Origin: Burkholderia anthina
GTDB taxonomy: Bacteria > Pseudomonadota > Gammaproteobacteria > Burkholderiales > Burkholderiaceae
NCBI RefSeq assembly: GCF_902498995.1
Contig: NZ_CABVLY010000029.1
Span: forward strand, 28,824-92,823
Direction: 5' to 3'
Length of the DNA stretch: 64,000 nucleotides
The translations under genes and the position numbers were made by a program. The notes beneath the pieces were generated by a model. The model was given only the letters and a program-made list of their open reading frames with translations. It had not been told where the DNA came from and searched no databases. Below are positions 50,746 to 59,341 of the stretch, one piece after another; within the stretch, counting starts at the first letter, position 1, and each line of letters opens with the position of its first letter.

Positions 50746-53700
50746 ATGAATTGGGCCTTTGCCGCAATCGGCTTCATCGTGGGCGGTATCGCCGCATTGT
50801 TCGGGGATTTCTCCGCCGCCAACGGCGCGCTGCTCGGTGCGGCGGTCGGGTTCTGTCTCGGCCACGCGCTGCTGCAACGCAAGCGCAAGAACGGCAACAC
50901 CACCGGCGACGCATTCGCCGTCACGACGGCAGCGACGCCACCGCAGCCGCCCGCGACGCTCGCCGATCGCGTCGCGCGTCTCGAGGCGACGGTCGACGCG
51001 CTCACGCGCGAGCTCGATGTGCTGCGCGGCCAGCTTGCCGGCGCGAGGGCCGGCGCAGCAGCAGCCGGCAGCCCCGCGCAAGCGCCGTCGTCTCCGTCCG
51101 TCATCGTCACGCCATCCACCGCCGCGCTTCCGCCACGACCGTCGATGCAGCCCGCCGCCGCGAGCGCGGGTTCGCCGTCGTCGACGTCCATGCCGGCTCC
51201 CGCGCCTGCCGCCGCCACGCCGCGCACGCGCGACGCCGACGCTGCCACCCGCGCACCGGTGAATGCGCCCGCAACGATCGGGCGCGCTGCCCCGGCTACC
51301 CCGCCCGTCCCGCCGAAACCGCACGAACCCGGCATCGCCGAACGCGCGTTCCGCGCCGCGCGCGACTGGCTGCTCGGCGGCAACACGGTCGTGCGCGTCG
51401 GGATCATCGTGTTGTTCTTCGGCGTCGCGTTCCTGCTCAAGTACGCGGCCGACAACGACATGCTGCCGATCGAATTCCGCCTGGCCGGCACCGCGCTCGC
51501 CGCGGCCGCGCTGCTCGCGATCGGCTGGCGCGTGCGCGCACGCCGCGCCGCGTACGGCCTCGTGCTGCAGGGTGGCGGCATCGGCATCCTGTATCTGACG
51601 ATCTTCGCCGCAACCAAGCTCTACCCGCTGCTGCCCGTCGGCGCGGCGTTCCCGTTGATGGTCGCGGTATGCGCGCTGAGCGCGTTCCTCGCGGTGAAAC
51701 AGAACGCGTTGCCGCTCGCGTTCATGGGCAGCGCGGGCGGCTTTCTGGCGCCGGTGCTGCTGTCGACCGGCCACGGCAGCCACGTCGCGCTGTTCAGCTA
51801 CTACGCGCTGCTGAACGCGGGCATCTTCGCGATCGCGTGGTTCAAGGCATGGCGCCCGCTGAACCTGCTCGGCTTCGTGTTCACGTTCACGATCGGCTCC
51901 GCGTGGGGCGTGACGGCCTACCGCCCCGCGTTGTTCGCGAGTACCGAGCCGTTCCTGATCCTGTTCTTCCTGATGTATGTCGGCATCGCGCTGCTCAATG
52001 CGGTCAAACGCGAGCTCGCGCTGCGCCACTATGTGGACGGCACGCTCGTGTTCGGCACGCCGATCGTCGCGACCGCGCTGCAGGCATCGCTCGTGAAGGG
52101 CATGCCGTTCGGGCTCGCGTGGAGCGCCGTCGCGCTGTCGGCGTTCTACGTTGCCGTCGCCGCATGGCTCGCGCGGCGCCGCGATCGCCTCGCGCTGCTG
52201 TTCGAGGCGATGCTCGCGCTCGCGGTGATCTTCGCGACGCTGGCGGTGCCGCTCGCGTTCTCGGGCCCGACGACGAGCGCCGCATGGGCAATCGAAGGCG
52301 CGGCCATCGTGTGGGTCGGCGTGCGCGAGAAGCGCCTCGCGCCGTTCGGCTTCGGGCTGCTGATGCAGGTGGCCGCGGCCGGCGCGTTCTTCACGAGCGT
52401 GCTCGGGCCGGTCGACGCAAACGCATTGCCGGTGCTCAACAGCCCCTATATCGCGATGCTGCTGATCGCGCTCGCCGGGTTGTTCACGGGCTGGTGGCTG
52501 CACGGGCGCGACGAGGCGCGCGCGTGGCACGCATGGATGCCGGAGGTCGGCGCGGCCGCCGCGGCCTGGGGGCTGCTGTGGTGGGTGAGCGGCGGGCTGC
52601 ACGAGATCCTCGTCTATGCGAGCCGTCACGTCGATCTGCATGCGGACCGCTTCGTCGTCGACACCACCGCGCTGTTCGCGGCCGGCACCGCCTGGCTCGC
52701 CCACATCGCGCGCCGCAAGCTCGCGTGGCCGATCGCCGAATGGCCGGCGCTCGCGCTGACGCCGGTGCTGGCGCTGCTCGCGCTGCGCGCGTTCGATGCA
52801 CACGAAGCGCCGCTGTCGGGCATGGGCGCATTCGCGTGGCCGATCGCCGTCGTTGCGTGCTATGCACTGCTGTGGCGCCAGTCGCGCGACACCGCAGCCG
52901 CCGGCACGCCGGGCGCGACACCGCCCGGCGCGACGGCCATCCCCGCCGGCGTGATCGCGCCGCTGCACACGCTGACCTTCTGGACGCTATGCGGGCTGTT
53001 CTCGCTCGAAGGCTTCTGGCGGCTGCGCTCGTTCGTCCCCGAAGGCGCGTGGAGCTGGAGCGCCTGGGCATACGGCTTCGGCGCGCTGCTCCTGCTGGTG
53101 TCCGGCCCCGGCACGCGCCTGCGCTGGCCGATTGCCGCATTCCCGCGCGCCTATCAGGTATGGGGCGCCGCACCGCTCGCCGCGCTGCTGTGGCTGTGGA
53201 GCATCGCCAGCGTGACGAGCGACGGCGACGCGTCGCCGCTGTTCTGGCTGCCGCTGCTCAATCCGCTCGACGTCGCGCAACTGCTGATCTTCGTCGGGTT
53301 CGCGACGTGGCTGCGCCGGCTGAAGACGCTCGGCGTCACGTGGCATCCGCTCGCGATCGACCTTGCCGCGCTCGCGACCGTGTTCCTGTGGTTCAACGCG
53401 CTGCTGCTGCGCACGCTGCATCAGCGGTTCCACTTCGGCTACGACATCGACACCGTGCTGTCGTCGTTCGGCATCCAGCAGGTGTTCATGGTCGGCTGGA
53501 GCCTGTTCGCGTTCGCCGGCATGTGGCTCGTGCGCCGCGACGGCATCGCACGCGTGTGCGCGCTCGCGGCGCTGCCGCTGATCGTCGTGATGTGGGTCTG
53601 GACCTTCTACGCGAACTTCACGCAGGACGGCGGCAGCTGGGCGCGCATCCCGCTGCTCAATCCGCTCGATCTCGTGCTCGTGGTCGTCTATGCACTCGCC

Positions 53701-54147
53701 GCGTCGTGGTTCGTGCGTGCGCGCAAGCTCGGCTGGTCGTTCGACAACTATCGCGTCGGGCTGCTCGGCGCGGCCGGCGCGACGGCATTCCTGTGGCTGA
53801 ACGCGATCCTGCTGCGCACGCTGCATCACTGGACCGGCGTGCCGTACGCGTTCGATGCGATGGCGGAATCGACGCTCGTGCAGGCGTCGGTGTCCGTGTA
53901 CTGGACGGTCTGCGCGCTCGCGACGATGATCTGGGCGACGCGTCGCGGGTTGCGTGCGCTGTGGTTCGTCGGCGCCGCGCTGCTCGCGCTCACGGTGATC
54001 AAGCTGTTCCTGTTCGACCTGTCGCACGTCACCGGCATCGAGCGCATCGTGTCGTTCATCGGCATCGGCGTGCTGCTGTTGCTGATCGGTTATTTCTCGC
54101 CGCTACCGCCGAAGGCCGCGGCCCAACGCAACGACCACCAACCATGA
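50746..54147 (+). CDS. DUF2339 family large membrane protein
   Basis: An 1133-aa polytopic membrane protein. It has an N-terminal hydrophobic segment (FAAIGFIVGGIAALFGDFSA), a coiled-coil stretch near 65-95 (LADRVARLEATVDALTRELD), and a long Pro/Ala/Ser-rich linker to about 190. Then 25 or more transmembrane helices follow to the end. Two long similar segments contain IPLLNPLDLVLVV and LPLLNPLDVAQLLI, suggesting internal duplication. The coiled coil plus membrane array is typical of DUF2339. Function is unknown; a role in envelope stability has been guessed for the family. ATG 50746 follows GGGAG. The stop overlaps the next start by four bases. Confidence 0.87.
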   Translation: MNWAFAAIGFIVGGIAALFGDFSAANGALLGAAVGFCLGHALLQRKRKNGNTTGDAFAVTTAATPPQPPATLADRVARLEATVDALTRELDVLRGQLAGARAGAAAAGSPAQAPSSPSVIVTPSTAALPPRPSMQPAAASAGSPSSTSMPAPAPAAATPRTRDADAATRAPVNAPATIGRAAPATPPVPPKPHEPGIAERAFRAARDWLLGGNTVVRVGIIVLFFGVAFLLKYAADNDMLPIEFRLAGTALAAAALLAIGWRVRARRAAYGLVLQGGGIGILYLTIFAATKLYPLLPVGAAFPLMVAVCALSAFLAVKQNALPLAFMGSAGGFLAPVLLSTGHGSHVALFSYYALLNAGIFAIAWFKAWRPLNLLGFVFTFTIGSAWGVTAYRPALFASTEPFLILFFLMYVGIALLNAVKRELALRHYVDGTLVFGTPIVATALQASLVKGMPFGLAWSAVALSAFYVAVAAWLARRRDRLALLFEAMLALAVIFATLAVPLAFSGPTTSAAWAIEGAAIVWVGVREKRLAPFGFGLLMQVAAAGAFFTSVLGPVDANALPVLNSPYIAMLLIALAGLFTGWWLHGRDEARAWHAWMPEVGAAAAAWGLLWWVSGGLHEILVYASRHVDLHADRFVVDTTALFAAGTAWLAHIARRKLAWPIAEWPALALTPVLALLALRAFDAHEAPLSGMGAFAWPIAVVACYALLWRQSRDTAAAGTPGATPPGATAIPAGVIAPLHTLTFWTLCGLFSLEGFWRLRSFVPEGAWSWSAWAYGFGALLLLVSGPGTRLRWPIAAFPRAYQVWGAAPLAALLWLWSIASVTSDGDASPLFWLPLLNPLDVAQLLIFVGFATWLRRLKTLGVTWHPLAIDLAALATVFLWFNALLLRTLHQRFHFGYDIDTVLSSFGIQQVFMVGWSLFAFAGMWLVRRDGIARVCALAALPLIVVMWVWTFYANFTQDGGSWARIPLLNPLDLVLVVVYALAASWFVRARKLGWSFDNYRVGLLGAAGATAFLWLNAILLRTLHHWTGVPYAFDAMAESTLVQASVSVYWTVCALATMIWATRRGLRALWFVGAALLALTVIKLFLFDLSHVTGIERIVSFIGIGVLLLLIGYFSPLPPKAAAQRNDHQP

Positions 54148-55508
54148 AACGACTCGCAGCCCTGCTCGGCCTGAGCCTGCTGACGTCGTTCGCGGCGGCC
54201 GGCGGCACGCCGGGCGCCGAACGCGTCGCGCGTCGCTTCTCGCTCGATCTCGACGGCAGCGCCGCGTATTACCAGCTCACCGTGCCGCAGGCCGTCTATG
54301 CGGGCAGCCGGCGCGACGATCTCGGCGACGTGCGCATCTTCAACAGCGCGGGCGAGCCCGTGCCGTATTCGCTCGATGCGCCCGTCGCGGCCGCGGCGGC
54401 GTCGCGCACGCCGGTGCACTGGTTCCCGCTGCCGCCGGCCCGTACCGACGACAGCCGCGCGCCGCTCGGCGTGTCCGTCGGCCCGGACGGCTCGCTGCGC
54501 GCGGCCGCCGCCGCGCCGGCGCGCGCCAGGCATGCGTCGGATCTCGTCGACCTGTCGCATGCGGATGGCGAAATCGACGCGCTGTTCGTGCATGTGAACG
54601 ACGACAGCTACCAGGGGCGCGTCGCCGTCGCCGCAAGCGACGACCTGCGCAGCTGGCGCTCGCTCGGCAGCACGCAACTGCTGAAAGTGGGGCGCGGCGG
54701 CGACATGCTGGTGCAGGAACGCATCGCGCTCGAAGGCGCGGGGCCGCGCTACCTGCGGCTCGACTGGCTCGACGGCGCACCCGCGATCGGGTCGATCGAC
54801 GTCGAGACGCATCCGCGCGATGCACGCTCGACGGACGCATCGGCCGTGCCGCGCCAGTGGCGCGACGCCACGCACGTGCGCGCCGGCAGCACGCCTGGCG
54901 AATACCTGTTCGAGACCGATGGCGCCTATCCGGTCGACCGCGTGCGGATCGATCTGCCGCAACCGAATACCGTTGCGCGCGCAACGTTGCAGAGCCGCCC
55001 CGACGCGCAGGCGCCGTGGCGCAACGTGGCCGACGCCGTGCTGTTCCGGTTGCAGGGCAAGGGCGGCGAACAACGCAATCCGCCGCTCGAATTCCCGTCG
55101 GATACGGACCGCGCATGGCGGATCGTCGTCGACATGCGCAACGGCGGACTCGGCGGCGGTCAGCCGGCCGTCTCGGTCGGCTGGCATCCGGCCGCGCTGA
55201 CCTTCGTCGCACGCGGCACGCCGCCGTTCACGCTCGGCGTCGGCAACGCGGCGCTGCTGTCGTCGGCCGTGAGCCGCGACGCGCTGCTGGTCGGCATGGC
55301 GCCGGAAGTCCGGCCCGCACGCGTGGGCGCGGCATTGCCGGTATCGGAAGCCCCGCCGGAATCAGCCGTCGCCGATACGGACGCGACACGCCGTTACGTG
55401 CTGTGGGGCGCGCTGGTCGTCGCGGTCGGCATGCTGGGAACGATTGCGTGGCGCCTCGCACGGGGCGCCGGCAACGCCGACGGCGGCGCACGCAATCGCG
55501 ACGAGTGA
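54144..55508 (+). CDS. DUF3999 family protein
   Basis: A 454-aa exported protein with a signal peptide (MKRLAALLGLSLLTSFAAA), a long beta-rich periplasmic region, and one C-terminal transmembrane helix (YVLWGALVVAVGMLGTIAWR) followed by a short basic tail. The periplasmic part includes VRIFNSAGEPVPYSLDAPV and LRLDWLDGAPAIGSIDVET. DUF3999 genes typically follow DUF2339 genes, as here. The four-base overlap indicates translation coupling and that the two proteins probably form a complex at the inner membrane. Confidence 0.87.
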   Translation: MKRLAALLGLSLLTSFAAAGGTPGAERVARRFSLDLDGSAAYYQLTVPQAVYAGSRRDDLGDVRIFNSAGEPVPYSLDAPVAAAAASRTPVHWFPLPPARTDDSRAPLGVSVGPDGSLRAAAAAPARARHASDLVDLSHADGEIDALFVHVNDDSYQGRVAVAASDDLRSWRSLGSTQLLKVGRGGDMLVQERIALEGAGPRYLRLDWLDGAPAIGSIDVETHPRDARSTDASAVPRQWRDATHVRAGSTPGEYLFETDGAYPVDRVRIDLPQPNTVARATLQSRPDAQAPWRNVADAVLFRLQGKGGEQRNPPLEFPSDTDRAWRIVVDMRNGGLGGGQPAVSVGWHPAALTFVARGTPPFTLGVGNAALLSSAVSRDALLVGMAPEVRPARVGAALPVSEAPPESAVADTDATRRYVLWGALVVAVGMLGTIAWRLARGAGNADGGARNRDE

Positions 55509-55515
55509 CTCCGCA

Positions 55516-56337
55516 TCACAAGGCCTGCGCGGCGAAACGATCCCGAGCCATCCACGCCTGTCGGATCGCGACGCCGCCATGCCGACGCGATCGCCATGGC
55601 GACGACCGGCAACTGGCCGCGCCTGCCACACCCATCGCCACGGAACGCACGCTGCGGCGCAGCCGCGTATCGGGTCTCGACGCGGCGACGGCACGGGCCA
55701 TCCACGCATGCGCAATGGCGATACGCTGCCTGACAAACCGCGAAGCCGGCGACATGCGTCGCGCGCGCTGCGCAACCGGCCGTTTGCACAGGATCGCGCT
55801 GTCGTAGCGCTTGCCGGCGAAGCGCATCACGTCGACCACCTCGAAACCCTGCGCGCCGTAGAACGCCACCAGGTGCGACGCGGGATACGGCGTATCCAGC
55901 GCGAGCAGCGTATAGCCGCGCAACGCGGCCCACTGCCCCGCGAACGACAGCAGCAGCGCACCGACCCCGCGGCTCTGGCATTCGGGGTCGACCGCCAGTT
56001 GCCGCACGCTCGCGACGCCTGCGCGCCGATACAGCGAGCACGGCGAAGCCGGATCGGTCGCATACAGCGTGGCGGTGCCGATCACGCGTCCACCGCGGAC
56101 CGCGACGAAACACTCGCCGGCCTCGGCGCGGCGACGCGTGACGTCCTCGCCCTGGTCGACGCACGTGCAGTTCAGCCCCATCGCGCCGAGCCGCGCGAAC
56201 GCACGGTGCAGCAGCGCGGTGAGCTGCGCGTAGCTGTCGAACGCCGGATCGAAGCGCCGCACGACGACCCGGTCGGTGCGCATCGCAAGCGGCGCGTCGG
56301 GCGAACGTTCGGCGATCGTGTTCCGGAAAATCGACAT
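55516..56337 (-). CDS. GNAT family N-acetyltransferase with long C-terminal extension
   Basis: A 273-aa protein. The GNAT core spans about residues 20-185, with acetyl-CoA motif A in VRQLAVDPECQSRGVGALLL and motif B in LVAFYGAQGFEVVDVMRFAG. The remaining 85 residues are Arg/Ala-rich and carry an imperfect internal repeat (AIAHAWMARAVAA and AIRQAWMARDRFAA). Such a tail is unusual and may reflect loss of an original stop codon. It converges on the DUF3999 gene with only 7 bases between stops. The start at 56337 (MSIFRNTIAE) is preferred; the ORF extends further upstream. Confidence 0.82.
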   Translation of the reverse strand: MSIFRNTIAERSPDAPLAMRTDRVVVRRFDPAFDSYAQLTALLHRAFARLGAMGLNCTCVDQGEDVTRRRAEAGECFVAVRGGRVIGTATLYATDPASPCSLYRRAGVASVRQLAVDPECQSRGVGALLLSFAGQWAALRGYTLLALDTPYPASHLVAFYGAQGFEVVDVMRFAGKRYDSAILCKRPVAQRARRMSPASRFVRQRIAIAHAWMARAVAASRPDTRLRRSVRSVAMGVAGAASCRSSPWRSRRHGGVAIRQAWMARDRFAAQAL

Positions 56338-56627
56338 CGCAGTGCCCCGTGGTTCGAATGACCGAAGTCTAGGAGCGTGCCGGTCGGCGCCGCAAGAAAA
56401 AATGTCGTAAAAATGGAGCTGCACGAATGCGCACGATGCGACGGCAACGTGCGGGTTCGATGCGCGTGCAACTGACCGCATGCGCGCGAAGACGTCGATC
56501 GTTGTTCGGGCAGGCAGCGCACGGTTCGCACCTCGTCGACGACATCGTCACGCGCACTCGCCCGGCCGTTGACACGCTGCGCGACGCGATCCAGACTCGC
56601 TGCTCCTTCATCGCACCGCGAGCGCCC

Positions 56628-56933
56628 ATGGTCACCTGCTTCCTTCGCTACGTCATCGATCCGTACAAACTCGAACAGTTCGAAACCTACGGCAAGATGT
56701 GGATTCCGCTCGTCGAGCAATTCGGCGGCACGCATCACGGCTACTTCCTGCCGTCCGAAGGCGCGAACCATATCGCGCTCGCGATGTTCTCGTTTCCGAG
56801 CCTTGCCGAATACGAGCGTTACCGCGAACGCTCGAAGGACGATCCGGCCTGCCAGGCCGCCTTCCGCTACGCGGAGGAAACGCGCTGCATCGTCAGCTAC
56901 GAACGCAGCTTCTTCCGCCCGGTGTTCGGCTGA
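56628..56933 (+). CDS. NIPSNAP family protein
   Basis: A 101-aa dimeric alpha/beta-barrel protein. The NIPSNAP pattern is seen in FLRYVIDPYKLEQFETYGKM, then WIPLVEQFGGTHHGYFLPSE and IALAMFSFPSLAEYERYRER. The family includes ring-type ferredoxin-like proteins of unknown role. ATG 56628 is chosen because upstream in-frame sequence is arginine-rich and not domain-like. Its start is divergent from the GNAT gene and it is followed by a minus-strand terminator hairpin. Confidence 0.87.
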   Translation: MVTCFLRYVIDPYKLEQFETYGKMWIPLVEQFGGTHHGYFLPSEGANHIALAMFSFPSLAEYERYRERSKDDPACQAAFRYAEETRCIVSYERSFFRPVFG

Positions 56934-56986
56934 CGCGTCAATCGGAGCGCCGCCACATGGCACGCACCGCGCTCCGGCGGCAGACG

Positions 56987-57110
56987 AAAAAAAGCCCCGC
57001 CTGCATCCGCTTGGCGGGGCCAACCCATGTCAGTAGAGACATCATGGAGGAGACGAGTCCATCTTATCGAGCACGGCACGGCGTCCCAACCAAGCATTTC
57101 TGCTATCCAT
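56987..57110 (-). ncRNA. candidate small RNA ending in a strong intrinsic terminator
   Basis: Read on the minus strand, 57020 to 56994 forms a perfect 8-bp GC stem (GGCGGGGC/GCCCCGCC, 11-base loop), followed by seven T residues (56993-56987). No minus-strand protein gene precedes it: the upstream side is the start of a plus-strand gene. The transcript would carry GTCTCCTCCATGATG (minus strand, about 57054-57040), a C/U-rich sequence complementary to ribosome-binding sites. A small hairpin follows it (ATGTC, loop TCTACT, GACAT). The 5' end is only a guess; I saw no convincing promoter. Confidence 0.5.
56994..57020 (-). terminator. intrinsic terminator on the minus strand
   Basis: Stem GGCCCCGCC-like arms at 57020-57013 and 57001-56994 with an 11-base loop, followed on the minus strand by TTTTTTT. 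The clearest Rho-independent terminator in the window. It does not match the direction of either neighbouring protein gene. Confidence 0.8.
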
Positions 57111-57249
57111 CTGCGGCGCCGCGCGCACGCGCGACCCTCGCGCACGGCATATCGATAGAACGAAAAGTCGTTTTCAGAGTGGCGACAGGGTCGTTACCAT
57201 CTGGTTTTAAGCCTGTGCTTAGCCGGGCAAGCCATCCGAGGAGCGCCCC

Positions 57250-57900
57250 TTGACTGCATTCGATCAACACCGCCGCCCGTTCGTCGTCGGCATCGGCGGC
57301 ACCACCCGAGCTGCGTCGTCGACCGAGCGCGCACTGTCGTTCGCGCTGCGCGGCGCCCAAGCCGCCGGCGCGCGCACGCGCCTGTTCGACGGCCCGTTCC
57401 TGCATACGCTGCCGCACTACGCCCCCGAACACAAAACGCTCACCGACGCGCAGCGCAAGCTGATCGACACCGTACGCGAAGCCGACGCGATCATCATCGC
57501 CACGCCCGGCTATCACGGCGGCGTGTCCGGCCTCGTGAAGAACGCACTCGACACGCTCGAGGAACTGCGCGCCGACGACCGCCCGTATCTCGACGGCCGC
57601 GCGGTCGGCCTGATCGTCACCGCGTACGGCTGGCAGGCAGCCGGCACCGTGCTCACGTCGCTGCGCTCGATCGTCCATGCGCTGCGCGGCTGGCCGACGC
57701 CGTTCGGCGCCACCGTGAACACGCTCGAAACGCGCTTCGACAGCGCCGACAGCTGCTCGGACCCGAAGGTCGTCGCGCAGCTCGAGACGGTCGGCGCGCA
57801 GGCCGCCGAATTCGCGCTCGCGTTCGCGTCGCATCGCGCGGCCGCGCATGCCGCGTCGGTCGACGCGCTCGCGCCCGTGCTGAAGATCGCCAACCAGTAA
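57250..57900 (+). CDS. NAD(P)H-dependent FMN reductase
   Basis: A 216-aa flavodoxin-like reductase. The N-terminal VVGIGGTTRAASSTERALSF is the FMN phosphate-binding loop. A second flavin contact is ATPGYHGGVSGLVKNALDTL, the family signature (TPxYxGxxSGxLKNxLD). It supplies reduced FMN to oxygenases or reduces quinones or metals. The start is TTG 57250 with GAGGAG 6 bases upstream; no ATG is available. It stands alone, so the partner is unknown. Confidence 0.9.
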   Translation: MTAFDQHRRPFVVGIGGTTRAASSTERALSFALRGAQAAGARTRLFDGPFLHTLPHYAPEHKTLTDAQRKLIDTVREADAIIIATPGYHGGVSGLVKNALDTLEELRADDRPYLDGRAVGLIVTAYGWQAAGTVLTSLRSIVHALRGWPTPFGATVNTLETRFDSADSCSDPKVVAQLETVGAQAAEFALAFASHRAAAHAASVDALAPVLKIANQ

Positions 57901-58129
57901 TCGCCGCCTTCCCGCCGCCCGCCCCCGGCCGATCACGTTCGCCGGCGGCGGGCGGTGCGCGTCTCGACGCCCGGCGCGAGCCGCGTCCGCGCTTCCTGTT
58001 CCACCGAGCCCGCCCGCTGCGCGCCGATAACGATTCGGCCCGCCACGTAATTTGCATTGGCCGAAAGATTCGTTCACGCGGGCTGCCGGTTTTCGTACGC
58101 TGAAAGCCCGAACCCTCTGCGCGCATGCC

Positions 58130-58348
58130 ATGAATCGCACGATCCGTTACAAAGGCTACGAAGTGGCCCCCGCCGCTGCCCGGCTGCCGAATGGCCTGTT
58201 CGCCGCGAACCTGACGATCGAAAAGGCCACCGGCGGCCCGTCGCCGCGCGCCGTCTCGTTCGACGCAATCGACTTCTTCTTCGAAGAGGAACACGCGCTC
58301 GCGTATGCGTCCCGCTGGGGCCGCCTCTGGGTCGACACGCAGGCCTGA
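58130..58348 (+). CDS. small hypothetical protein, 72 aa
   Basis: An unrecognised small protein starting MNRTIRYKGYEVAPAAARLP, with a beta-strand-rich pattern and an acidic segment AIDFFFEEEHALAYASRWGR. There is no signal peptide or membrane span. Codon use matches its surroundings, and it stands 90 bases before the ferritin-like gene. The longer in-frame start at 58052 is less likely. Function unknown. Confidence 0.65.
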   Translation: MNRTIRYKGYEVAPAAARLPNGLFAANLTIEKATGGPSPRAVSFDAIDFFFEEEHALAYASRWGRLWVDTQA

Positions 58349-58438
58349 GCGCACGGCCGCAGCGCAGCGGCGTTCGAAAATACGCATTTACGGAAGCTAT
58401 GCAAGAATCTTTCACTCCGTAATCGCATAACAACAGCC

Positions 58439-59341
58439 ATGTCCGACACGCTGCAGGAAGCGCATGCAGCGGCAGATCACGCCATGCGCAACTGGACCTT
58501 CGAGAGGCAGGGTCCGGTCAGGATCGGTTCCGATGCGCACAGGCAGATGTTCTGCCGCATGCTGCTCGACACACACAACCCGTACAAACCGGCAGTCATC
58601 GACTGGCCCGCACTCCCACCCGACGCACTCAAGCGACTCACGTCGCTGCCCATCTGGGACATCGCCGTGCAGACCGAAGGGCGCGCATCGATTCGCGTCG
58701 CCACCTTCGCCGCGACCGTCGACGATCCGCTGCTGCGCCGCGCGCTGGAGATGGACGGCGGCGAGGAAGCGCGCCACAAGGTCGTACTGTCGAAGCTGGT
58801 GCACGCCTACGGCATCGAGCTCGCGCCCGAGCCGGCCTATCCGGCGCCGACGGATCCCGAATGGTCGTGGATGATGACCGGCTTCAGCGAGTGCATCGAC
58901 AGCTTCTTCGCATTCGGCCTGTTCCGCTCCGCCCAACGCTCCGGCTATTTCCCGTCCGAACTCGTCGAAACCTTCGAACCCGTGATCCAGGAGGAAGGCC
59001 GGCACATCCTGTTCTTCGTGAACTGGTACGCGTGGTACTGGCGCAATTTGCCGTGGTGGCGCCGGCCCTGGTTCTTCGCGCGCGTGGCGGCCGTGTGGGC
59101 GTTCCTGATCCGGGAGCGCATCGGCATCGCGCGCGGCATCGATGCCGATGGCGTTGCGCGCGACGCGAACTTCCCGGCGACGAGCACTGCCGATATCGGC
59201 GAGACGCTGAATCCGCGCGAGCTGATCGCGCTGTGCCTTAGCGAGAACGACCGGCGGATGGCCGGGTACGACAAGCGGCTGCTGCGCCCGATGTTCGTCC
59301 CGCGCATGGCGCGCCTCGCGCTGCGCTTTCTGCGGAAATAA
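58439..59341 (+). CDS. ferritin-like diiron domain protein
   Basis: A 300-aa helical protein of the ferritin-like superfamily. Diiron-type motifs are GGEEARHKVVLSKLVHAYG (E-x-x-H, about residues 104-122), FSECIDSFFAFGLFRSAQ (Glu) and IQEEGRHILFFVNWYAWYW (E-x-x-H, about 184-200). The C-terminal part has two hydrophobic segments (WFFARVAAVWAFLIRERIGI and similar) that may touch the membrane. Related proteins include uncharacterised oxygenases and electron-transfer proteins. Substrate unknown. ATG 58439 is a reasonable start. Confidence 0.8.
   Translation: MSDTLQEAHAAADHAMRNWTFERQGPVRIGSDAHRQMFCRMLLDTHNPYKPAVIDWPALPPDALKRLTSLPIWDIAVQTEGRASIRVATFAATVDDPLLRRALEMDGGEEARHKVVLSKLVHAYGIELAPEPAYPAPTDPEWSWMMTGFSECIDSFFAFGLFRSAQRSGYFPSELVETFEPVIQEEGRHILFFVNWYAWYWRNLPWWRRPWFFARVAAVWAFLIRERIGIARGIDADGVARDANFPATSTADIGETLNPRELIALCLSENDRRMAGYDKRLLRPMFVPRMARLALRFLRK

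Noticed and set aside
50443..52968. 841-aa minus-strand frame across the DUF2339 gene
   Set aside because: Extremely Arg/Glu/Gln-rich and antisense to a coherent membrane protein; an artefact of high GC.
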